The notes below the pieces were generated by a model. The model was not told where the DNA came from. It searched no databases and saw only the letters and a list, made by a program, of their open reading frames with translations. This document shows positions 35,216 to 45,547 of a stretch of DNA of 64,000 bases, in pieces. A program made the position numbers and the translations under genes. Position 1 is the stretch's first letter. Each line of letters begins with the position of its first letter. The DNA is from Larix kaempferi (Eukaryota > Streptophyta > Pinopsida > Pinales > Pinaceae): assembly GCA_027924585.1 (NCBI GenBank), contig BSBM01000486.1, positions 43,518,501 to 43,582,500 of the forward strand, in the 5' to 3' direction.

Positions 35216-35677
35216 AAGACTCAATCTTTTGATTCTATAGATTACTAAGGTAGTGCAACAGAAGGACATACATCAGAGCTCAACTATGGACTCCCTCGAC
35301 TCCTAGACTCTTGAATGAACAAGTGTATGAATGAGGAAAGGATGGATTTATTTATACATTTCACAAGTAGTATTTGATCACTCACAACTAGAAGGTGTCG
35401 ATGAAACACGACTGCACTAACTAGATTAAGGGAAAGTAGGGACTCTACTTGTTATCTCGTCCCTTCACAGTCCAATGGACATGTGGGGTCATGAATCCTG
35501 ATAGGTCAACAAACTGATAGAATTAAGTGAATATCCTAGTAGCGGGCCACTTCCTTTATATAGAGAGATAGTTCTTGGACCAATTCCAAGCTTCCAACCA
35601 ATCTTCTCACTAAATTTCTTCTCTTTGGTGTCGAATGGTAGGAGAGTTGCATATTTGTCAGTGAATACTTAAAATGG
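35216..35677. other. Unique sequence left of the satellite
   Basis: About 460 bp with no ORF. It contains a TATA-like TTATATAGAGAG near 35557. It could be the end of a retroelement that carries the adjacent repeat array, but no second copy was found. Confidence 0.35.
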
Positions 35678-38600
35678 CTCAATCCACACAAATTTTCCTC
35701 GTCAAGTGATAACTTCTCCCATCACTGTTTTAAAACGTCCCAACACTACAAAAGTATCCATAAATTGATAAATAACAACCCCATGCACTTCTAAATTCAC
35801 CCAGTGATGAGTAACACTCCATGCACTTTTAAATTCACCCAGTGATGAGAAAAACACCCCATACACTTCAATAATTTCCCCGGGCACTTCAAAATTCTCC
35901 CAAAGATGATAAAAATGCCCTAATCACTTCAATATTTTCCAAAGCACTTCTAAATTCTCCCAAGGATGATAAAAACTCCCCACGCACTTCAATATTTTCC
36001 CCAAGCACTTCAAAATTTTCTCGAGGCACTTCAATACTCACCCCATGCACTTCTAAATTGACCCAATGATGATAGAAACGCACCATGCACTTCAATACTT
36101 GCCTCAACCACTTCAAAATTCTCCCAACGATGATAAAAACACCCACACACTTCAATATTTGCCCCGGGCACTTCAAAATTCTCCTAGCAAAGATAAAAAT
36201 GCCCCCATCCACTTCCATGATTTCCCAGGCACTTCATTGCTTTCCCCAGACACTTCAAAATTTGTCCAATGATGATAAATATTCCCTATGCACCTCAATA
36301 GTTTCCCTAGCAAAGGGAGAAAAACACCCGACAATGATATAATCACCCAGGAAATCACAAAAATGTCTCAATCCACACAAATTTGCCTCAACAAGTGATA
36401 AATTTTCCCATCATTGTTTTAAAACGTCCCAACACTATAAAATCATTCATACATTGATCAATAACAACCGAAAGCACTTCTAAATTCACGCAGTGAGGAG
36501 AAAAACGACCCATGCACTTCAAAATTCACCCAATTATGAGAAAAATGCCCCATGCACCTCTAAATTCACCTAGTGACGAGAAGAACACCTCAGGCACTTC
36601 AATACTTGCCTCATACATGTCAAAATTTTCCGAAAGACAATAAAATTGCCCTAAGAACTTTAATATTTTCCTAGGCACTTCTAAATTCTCCCAAGGATGA
36701 TAAAAACTCCCCATGCACTTCAATATTTTCCCAAAGCACTTCAAAATTCCCATGAGCCACTTCAATACTTGCCACATGAACTTCTAAATTGACCCATTGA
36801 GAATTGAAATGCCCCATGCACTTCAATACTTTCCTCAACCACTTAAAAATTCTCCCAACAATGATAAAAACACCCAAACACTTCAATATTTGCCCTAGAC
36901 ACTTCAAAATTCTCGCAACGAAGATAAAAACACCCCCATCCACTTCTAAATTCACCCAGTGATGAGAAAAATGCACCATGCACTTTTAAATCCACCCGAT
37001 GATGAGAAAAATGACCCATGCACTTCTAAATCCACCTGGTGGTGAGAAAAACACCCCGTGAACTTCTAAATTCACCCAGTGAGGAGAAAAACACCTCAAG
37101 CACTTCAATACTTTCCCTGGGCACTTGCACTTCAAAATTCTCCCAAAGATGATAAAAATACCCTAAGAACTTAAGTATTTTCTGAGGCACTTCAAAATTC
37201 TCCCAATTATGATAAAAAATCCCCATGCATTTCAATATTCCCCAAGCACTTCAAAATTCCCCCAAGGCACTTCAATACTTGCCCCATGCACTTCTAAATT
37301 CACCCATTTGATGAGAAAAATGCCCCGGGGACTTCAATACTTTCCTCGACCACTTCAAAATTCTCCCAACGATGATGAAAACACCCATACACTTCAATAA
37401 TTTCCCTAGGCACTTCAAAATTCTCGTGGCAAAGATGAAAACGCCCCCATCCACTTCCATGTTTTCCTAAGCACTTCATTGCTTGCCCTAGACACTTCAA
37501 AATTTGGCCAATGATGTAAAGATTCCCTAGGCACTTCAATACTTTCCCTAGGCAAGGGATAAAAACACGCGATAATGATATAATCAACCAGGCAATCACA
37601 AAAATGCCTCAATCCACACAAATTTACCTCGACAAGTGATAAATTTTCCCATCATTGTTTTAGAACACCCAAACCCAATAAAAGCATCCATACATTGATA
37701 AACAACAATTGCGAGCACTTCTAAATTCAGCTAGTGATGAGAAAAACACCCCATGCATTTCTAAATTCACCAAGTGATGAGAAAAATTCCCCATGCACTT
37801 CAATACTTGGCCTAGGCAATTCAAATTCTCTGAAAGATGATAAAAATTCCCTAATCACTTCAGTATTTTCTGAGGCACTTCAAAATTCTCCCAAGGATGA
37901 TAAAAACTCCCCATGCACTTCAATATTTTCCCCAAGCACTTCAAAATTCCCCCAAGGCACTTCAATACTTGCCCCATGCACTTCTAAATTCACCCAATGA
38001 TGAGAAAAACGCCCCGCGCACTTCAATACTTTCCTCGTCCACTTCAAAATTCTCCCAACGATGATAAAAGCACCCATACACTTCAATATTTTCCCTAGGC
38101 ACTTCAAAATTCTCACGACGAAGAAAAAAACACCCCCATCCACTTCCATGTTTTCCTAGTCACTTCATTACTTGCCCTAGACACTTCAAAATTCGTCCAA
38201 TGATGATAAAGATGCCCTAGGCACTTCAATACTTGCCCTAGGCAAGGGAGAAAAACACCCGACAATGATATAATCACCCAGGCAATCACAAAAATGCCTC
38301 AATCCACACAATTTACCTCAACAAGTGATAACTTTTCCCATCATTGTTTTAAAACGCCCCAACACTATAACAACATCCATACATTGATAAACAACAACTG
38401 CGGGCACTTATAAATTCACCTAGTGATGATAAAAACACCCCATGCACTTCTAAATTCACCAAGTGACAAGAAAAAAGCCTCATGCACTTCAATACTTGCC
38501 CCAAGCACTTCAAAATTCTTCGAAAGATGATAAAAATTCCTTAAGCACTTCAGTATTTTCCGAGGCACTTCAAAATTCTCCCAATGATGATAAAAACCCC

Positions 38601-38750
38601 CCATGCACTTCAATATTTTCCCCAAGCACTTCAAAATCCCCCCAAGGAACTTCAATACTTGCCCCACGCACTTCTAAATTCATCCAATGATGAGAAAAAC
38701 ACCCTATGCACTTCAATACTTTCCTTGACCACTTCAAAATTGTTTCACTT
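35678..38750. repeat. Higher-order minisatellite: 61-bp monomers in 689-bp superunits
   Basis: About 3.1 kb built of a 61-bp monomer with two halves, GCACTTCAATATTTTCCCCA and GCACTTCAAAATTCTCCCAA followed by a GATGATAAAAA-type tail. Groups of about 8-9 monomers are followed by a spacer of about 170 bp (landmark CAATCCACACAAATTT). Landmarks at 35680, 36369, 37611 and 38300 give superunits of 689, 1242 and 689 bp, then a partial one. The 1242-bp unit equals 689 plus about nine extra monomers, pointing to unequal exchange. Long minus-strand open frames here arise because the monomer lacks stops in some frames. Confidence 0.92.
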
Positions 38751-39354
38751 GACTAGAGCAATCAGCTCATGTCTCTTTCCTTCCTTTCTAGACAAACAGA
38801 GGTAGTGCAGATTCAGATCCATACGCAGATATGACTAAGGAGGTATACATCATTGAGGTTTGCTAGCATGGTTTGTCTTTCCTGATTATATTGGTGGTTA
38901 TGACTAGTCATATGTGGTAGCAGTGTGGTGGTTATCTATTGGTTACTTTTGGACTAATATTTGAATGGCTAAGAAGCAAAATGTCAAGACTTATTCATAT
39001 GCTCAGTAGTAGGGTTACCCCATGTACAACATAGCCCACTCCCCATCCACTTCTGGCATCACCTTTTCACTTGTCTTCCACCCGTCCATTTTTTACCACT
39101 ATGATGACTATATCCCTTGACTTGGATAATACTCTTCAGATCAATGAGCTTTTCCCCCACTTCGACTTCTTTGCTGGATAGACTCCATGTTTGCTTGTGT
39201 CTTGGCTCTAGAGTGTGTGGCTGCACAGTTAGAATGTTCGATCTATTTCTTGTCAGTTGCCCCTGATGTTGAGGTGCAATTAGGATTCTTACATAGATAG
39301 AATTGCCTCTCAGATTCCTTGTTTGTGTTTGTAAAGTCCAACGAATCTGGCTTC
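38751..39354. other. Sequence between satellite and TE2 target
   Basis: No recognised gene. A minus ORF (39059-39364) overlaps the start of the duplicated segment described next but has no family signature. Confidence 0.4.
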
Positions 39355-39355
39355 T

Positions 39356-39624
39356 AGATCCCATGCATTTTGCAATCTAGAAAATTCTTGATTATGTTCT
39401 TAACTTGTCAAGATTTCCACATTCATTTTAGATAGGTTTAACCATTAGCTTTAAGGAAACCACCCCTAAAATAATATCACAAATCCTAACCGATCCCTTC
39501 AATCCATTAACATGTGAGCTAGTCACCGATATATGCCTAATGAGAATTTGTTATGTTGCATCACCTTTCATTGCCATAAAAATCCACTTGGCATCCAATG
39601 GAATCCTTTCAACATGAATAGAAG
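39356..39624 (-). pseudogene. Fragment of an unknown repeat ORF, interrupted by TE2
   Basis: The minus frame reads ERIPLDAKWIFMAMKGDATQ then QILIRHISVTSSHVNGLKGS. A diverged second copy lies at 51781-52050 (LERIALTTKWTIMEIKGETT). In the pre-insertion sequence this frame would continue across the TE2 target site into 50720-50807. The shared coding pattern implies a protein-coding dispersed repeat; the family is not recognised. Confidence 0.5.
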
Positions 39625-40010
39625 TGTTAGGAACCTGTGTCAACCCTTCTCTTTACTATGTTAGTATATTGTTGTTGGACGCATATGCTTTGTAAGTCGT
39701 CTCATAGTATTTGTTGATGCATAGTTTATATTAGCCCATAGTATTGACCCATAGTATTGGACGCATATGCTTTGCAAGTCGTCCCGTAGTATTATACGTC
39801 CCATGATTTTGACCCATAGTATTGGGCATAGACTTAGTATTTAAGTGTGTGTTGAGGTCATTGAAGGCACCGTGAAGTTAATTGTATTGAGCTTGCTCAA
39901 AGGAGGTTGCCCCCTCGAAGTGGCCCATGATCAATATAAAAGTGATTCTGAGTTCTATTATTTCTAATATCTTGTGTATTTGCATAATTAATTATTGCAG
40001 GTGCTTCACA
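39625..40010 (+). repeat. TE2 5' LTR
   Basis: 386 bp, TGTTAGGAAC to GTGCTTCACA. It contains an internal repeat of the phrase CCCATAGTATTG (three to four times). GATCAATATAAAAGTG near 39930 is a TATA candidate. Confidence 0.95.
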
Positions 40011-41090
40011 TCTGGTATCAGAGCACTTTCTTGGGCTCGTTGGGTGGAATTTCTGCCAATTTTTTTTTTCGCATCTGTTGCAAATTCGGATCTGGGGATA
40101 GCCCCTATCCGCTTAACTGTGGGAAGTACTTGGGCATAAGCCCTAAAACTCATTGTGAGGAGTACCACAGGAACCCCAAAGTAGCTGGCCCATTGAGAGG
40201 ACCTACCAGCAAAAAGGGAAATAACCCCTACCTGATTGACTAGTTCCCACCCGTGAGGTAAACCAAGAGGTGTCGTTTGTGGCAAAGCGGTTATCAGTTT
40301 TACCTGAGTTGTGGAGTGAGGGGTACTTCCCCAATACGCAAGTTGTCAGATAGCATTGGTGGCCGAGTGAATCCCCTGAACCGATAGGAAGCGACACATA
40401 CCGAGGGTCCATATCTATTTTCAGTTGAACTGTTGCCGATCACTTCTGCTCCAGATCCAGCCATTTCAGATCTATTCTGAAAGTCGTTCCAGATCCAGTC
40501 ACCGTTCAGATACAGCCATTTTTTATTCCTTCCATTTCGTTGCAGATCCATCTATTGTAGATCCCTTCCACACCGTTGTTGTCGATCCATTTCTGAAGAA
40601 GAAAAAAAAATTTAAATTTTTCGGCCATATCTCCCTTGTTTCAACTCTGTTTTCCCTGAAACTTCACTGACATCCCTGCAATCCCATTCTGCATATTTCA
40701 TTCCTGAAGACCCTATCCCAAATTCCACTTCCCAAGACCAGAAATCCCACATTTGTCTATTTTTAGGGTTTGACATAACTCCTTCAATTTTCACCCAAAC
40801 GCCTTCAAATTTTGCCACCGTGTTCCTTTCCTAATTCTGCTTCTTTGTGCCTCTCTACCAAATTTTCTCATTCTTTCACCCCGCTTATGAAATCCCCATT
40901 TTTTGCTTCCCTGTCCATCAAAAAGTGTCCAAAACCTAGTCATACCCCAATTACCCATCCGAGTTTTTCCCAAATCCAAATCTTCCTTTACTAAATAAGC
41001 TTTTGTTTGTGTTTTTCTATCCATTTCCAACCCCCCCCCCCAAAAAAAAAACTCTTGGTTGTGGTTGTCACCTGCGCAGGAGAAAACACC
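40011..41090 (+). other. TE2 leader
   Basis: Runs from the primer-binding site to the Gag ATG. It contains a C12/A9-type homopolymer pair near 41029-41050 and no supported ORF. Confidence 0.6.
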
Positions 41091-42010
41091 ATGGAGGAAG
41101 CACTTGCAGCCATCCAAACCAAACTCCAAGATCTGGATGAAAAATTTCTTAGCCTCCATCTTCAGCATTCAGCCATGAACAATAACTGATAGCCAAAATA
41201 TTTTGCAGCCACCGGGTTCTCTTCTTCCAGCAATTTTTGTGGGTCGAAGCTTGATTTTCCTCGCTTCAATGGTACTGATCCGACTGGATGGATATACCGA
41301 GCAGAATAATATTTCAGTCTGCATAATACTTTTGATGGCCAGAAAGTTCCACTTGCATCCTTTCATTTGGAACAAGAATCCCTTCAATGGTACCATTGGT
41401 ACATCAAAGCTCATCCCGAACCAAACTGGACAGATTTTTGCCAACTCCTTTTGCCACGATTTGGTCCTAGTACTTTTGATGACTTCACAGGAGCACTCAC
41501 TAAGCTTCACCAAATTGGCACAGTGAGAGAGTATCAGACAGAATTTGAGAAACTAGCCAATCACACAGAAGGATTGTCTGATGAATTCTACAGGAGTTGT
41601 TTTATCAGTGGTCTCAAGGATGAAATCTGCTCAGAGGTCAAAATGTTCTGTCCCAACACAATGATGGAATTCCTAGGGTTGGCTAAGTTGGAAAAGGACA
41701 AGATCGCAGCTCAACAATGCTCCAAACCCACCTTTGTTCCCTTCAGAAATATAGGTTCCCAACGGCCTCCCATCACGCCTGCTCGTCAACCAACTCCTAT
41801 CAAGCATTTGTATGAAACAGAGATGCAGGCACGCTGAGAAAAAAGGCTTTGTTATAATTGTGATGAGAAATTCACTCAGGGACATAGATGTGTTCAACAA
41901 AATCTCTATCTCTTGGATTTGGATTCTCGGCCTGCCTCAGAACTTGATGAAGAAGCTCTAGATACAGTAGATGATCAGGTCGACATTCAACACCTGCTTG
42001 TTGACACCCC
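41091..42010 (+). pseudogene. TE2 Gag with C-X2-C-X7-H-X-C knuckle
   Basis: Starts at ATG 41091 (MEEALAAIQTKLQDLDEKFL) and stays in one frame to the knuckle, through stops near 41187, 41308 and 41835. Gag landmarks are LDFPRFNGTDPTGWIYRAE, VPLASFHLEQESLQWYHWY and GTVREYQTEFEKLANHTEGL. The knuckle CYNCDEKFTQGHRC is at 41850-41891, a variant typical of chromovirus-like plant Gags. Gag packages the element RNA. Confidence 0.9.
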
Positions 42011-42039
42011 ATCTTAGGACGACCCACCTGAGATATCTC

Positions 42040-42614
42040 TCTCCATGCTGTAACCGACGTCACCACCCCACAAACAATGCGAGTCAGGGGATACTTCAAG
42101 AAGCTCCCTCTTACCATACTCATTGATTCTGGTAGCACTCGTAACTTCATTGCCCTCGGATGGCCAAACAGGCTGATTGTTTTGTCCATCCTTGCTCCAA
42201 CTTTGAAGTCATGGTTTCCAATGGGGGCACCTTACCTTGCAAGGGGAAGTGTCACAATGTGTGTATCTCTATGGAAGATTATAACCTGCGCTCTGACATG
42301 TTTTCCTTTTCCTTAGGCAGATGTGATGTGGTTTTGGGTGTTCAATGGTTACGCACACTTAGCCCCATCTTATGGGATTTTGCGGAACTTTGGATGCAGT
42401 TTTCAGTCAATGGGGCACAACACAAATTAATGGGCTTACAACTAGGGTCTCTCTGCATCATCAGTTCACATCACCTAGAAAATATCCTTAAGAAGAATTC
42501 ACATGGTGTCATCGCTCAGCTACATTCCATTCAGATGCACCCATCAATGGCCTCCACTACTTCCTTGGATAGATATGCAGGTGTCTTTGCTGAACCAATG
42601 AGCTTGCCGCCTTC
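42040..42614 (+). pseudogene. TE2 protease region
   Basis: The active-site motif LIDSGSTRNFI (Asp-Ser-Gly) lies in the frame starting 42077. A frameshift near 42155-42160 leads to the continuation CFVHPCSNFEVMVSNGG, then RCDVVLGVQWLRTLSPILWD. The segment ends at GVFAEPMSLPPSRD, the usual protease-RT linker, and RT should begin immediately after but is absent. Confidence 0.85.
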
Positions 42615-42629
42615 AAGAGACATTTCCGA

Positions 42630-43465
42630 TAAGAATTTAGTCGCATCTACCTCTCAGCAGGAATTGATGGCTATTTTGCATGCAGTACAGAAGTGGCAGC
42701 CATACCTATTAGGGAATTATTTCTGCATCAAGACTGATCTCCAGAGTATGAAAATTTTCTGGAACAATGGGTCTCCTACCCAATACACCTGAAATGGGTT
42801 ATCCCTATGCGATCACTTACAAGAAGGGTAAGGACAATTTGGTGGCAGATGCTCCTTCTCGCACAATTGATGACCCAGTTTCTCTTACAGATCTCTCTCT
42901 GCTTATTCCAAATTGGTTGCAATATGTTCAACAGGGCTATCTCTTCTATGAACTCCATGCTTCTTCATCAGCAGGGCACTCTGGGTTCTTCAAAATGTAT
43001 GACCGAGAACAATGTAACTTCTTTTGGCAGGGACTGAAAATGACAATTCAACAAATGGTGGCTGACTGTGATACTTTCCAAGTCAACAAGAGTGAAACAA
43101 CACTCCTTTAGGGATTGCTCAAACCCTTGCCCATCCCTACACAGCTTTGGCCAACTATTTCTATGGATTTCCTAGCAGCGCTCTGGTGGTACAATACCAC
43201 ATCTCAAAGGACACCATATGAAGCAGTCTATGGATAGACACCGCCCGTTCTTCTTCCATACACCCTTAGCAGCTCCCCAGTTTAAGAAATTGAGTCGGTT
43301 CTTTGCAACTGCGATCAAATTCTTCTCATTCTGCAGGACAATCTTCACATGGCCAGAATTCTCCTGAAACAACAAGCTGATCAGCACCATTCTGAGCGCA
43401 TTTTCCATGCAGCTGATAGGGTTCTTCTTCATCTACAGCCTTCCAAGAAATCCTCCCTGACACTC
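42630..43465 (+). pseudogene. TE2 RNase H tail and integrase ends, RT and IN core deleted
   Basis: Directly after the linker comes the late RNase H sequence (STSQQELMAILHAVQKWQPY, CIKTDLQSM), so the whole RT is missing. Then follow YAITYKKGKDNLVADAPSRT, the integrase zinc region (AGHSGFFKMYDRE, CDTFQVNKSE), TISMDFLAAL (first catalytic Asp), and immediately WWYNTTSQRTPYEAVYG. The latter normally lies beyond the second Asp and the Glu, so about 110-130 codons of the catalytic core are missing. The end HAADRVLLHLQPSKKSSLTL is cut by TE3. Confidence 0.88.
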
Positions 43466-45490
43466 TGTCATGTCCCAAATTTGGTATTGGGTCAAAATGG
43501 CCTAATCACATTGGCCCTATTCATTAGAGTTTGTCAAATTGATGCTAAAGGTCAAATAATTGCCAAGGAGGAAAATTACTAGTTTCCTAGGTTTAGGGTG
43601 GAAGCTTTGGGATTTGGAATAATGGGGATAATAAATAATGTTTGAACATTAGAATGGCATAAATATTTAATAAAGGAGATAAATAAATATATACAAGTGA
43701 AAATCAAAGTGGCATTTCATCATGAAGACACATGGAGGAAGTGGGACCCACATATGGCTAGATTTCCCCACTACACTTGGCATCATTCTCTCACCAATTC
43801 GAATTCAAGGTGAATGGTAGCATACTTGGGGGAGTCCAAAAGGTATTATTCATTGCATTACTCATCCAAGGTCGAAATATAGAGGAAGAGTAACTCCCAT
43901 GGAAGAGGAAGAGGCAATTTGGAGCTAGTGAGACACTTGGGCTAGATTCCCTAGCTCTATGACAACAATGATGAAGATGCTATGACACCTATGACACAAA
44001 TCAGACCTGAAGGCTGACATATGACATATATGACATGTCAGGGCTAAAAATAGACTCCAAGAGGGCGCTCAAGGGTGTTAGGGCAGCTAAGATGCTTCCA
44101 CATGTGATTTGGTGGAAGTGGGAGACTAGGAATTGTTGTACAAGTGGCGTTCTTTGGAATCTCTTCCCAACTTGAGTTGGCATGAGTCTCTTGGAAGGAA
44201 TTCGACCCATGGATGACATTAGAAGTTTATAAATGTCAATAACAAAGAATGAAACCAGCTTTTGATCATTTGTAGAATTTGCAATTGCATTTGTGAAGAG
44301 GGAGAGCTAGTGGATGACTAGTTTCTTGCCTTAGCCAATTTCGAGGGTGAAAGATTCCCATCCAAGTTGGCAATTGGAAAGGACATTCAGACCTTTCATT
44401 TGGAGCTTTAATGGAGTCTTTATTTGCAGGTGTAAGCTACAGGGAAGCTCATGGTTTCTTCTATTGCAGCTCGCTCCTTCAACCATTTCCAGTTTTGATG
44501 GCATATTCTTGATCCTTGAGGGAGGGCGTTTTGGTGAGCTATTGTACTCTTTGGGGGAGCTTCTAATGCCAAATTTATTTTGTAATATGAATTAAATACT
44601 CTGTTCTTCATCTCCAAAAAGTTTCAGGTTGAAATTCCAAGTAGAAATGTATAAATCTCATTTTTAATGGAAGAACAATGCCATTTCCCCACTACCTTGT
44701 TGTGAACCAATGTATTGATAATGATTTCGAATGAATGGATGATTATATGATGCATTTGTTATTAATGGAATGCCATGGATGTATTTTACAAGTTTCATGT
44801 ACTGTACTTGAGCATTTGAAGCATTTTTACTCAGTTTAATTGCATTGGGAGAAGAAATAGTGCCATTTCCCCAAGGGTCGAATTGGTTATTTTTGCAGTT
44901 GAATGGGAGAGGGTGAGAACAGTTGTAATAAACCCTTAATGGTGCATATGAGACCTTAATAACATAATTAACACATTACATACCTCTTTTCATAAATTTG
45001 AGTGGGTTTGGAGGCATTTGGGAAGCCATTTTCAGTATTTACCTTAGGGGGATTTGAACCCCAAATTACTAGTAAAATTGCATACTTGGTCCAGAATATT
45101 AAGAGATTTTTCAGAGGTATTTTGGTGGCCATATGTTATCCATGAACATCATATTCAATCCCTAATATCATTAATACACCTTCCTTGAAGATTTGAAGGC
45201 ATTTGGAGTCAATTTGAGACCTAGAGACCAATACTAGTCAAAGGGAAATCACTAGTAAAGTTACCTACATTGACCAGAATTGAAAGAGTATTTGCAGAAG
45301 TGTTTTAAAGGTACAAAGGCATCCCTGAAACACATATTTATGTTCTAATATCATTCATATCCCTTCTCAGAAGATTTGGGATCATTTGGGGCAAATTTGG
45401 GACCTAGAGATCGAAACTAGTCAAAGGTTGAACCAAGGGAAAAAGTGGAAAATTGCAATTTTAATAAAATCCCTAACAAGGGACATTACA
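43466..45490 (+). repeat. TE3 5' LTR
   Basis: 2025 bp. A TATA-like GTTTATAAATG lies near 44227. The 3' third contains two units of about 183 bp (45062-45244 and 45245-45427) with diverged partial copies on either side, each with CTAGTAAA and GACCTAGAGA landmarks. Confidence 0.95.
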
Positions 45491-45547
45491 GTGGTATCAG
45501 AGCATGGTCCTTGCACCTGTGTATTAGGTACATATATTCAAGAATAA

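Noticed and set aside
35700-38700. Several 60-110 codon minus-strand ORFs that look like a repetitive Leu/Lys/Val-rich protein
   Set aside because: They lie wholly inside the 61-bp satellite, occur in several frames, and shift frame with the monomer (61 is not a multiple of 3). They are by-products of a repeat lacking stops.
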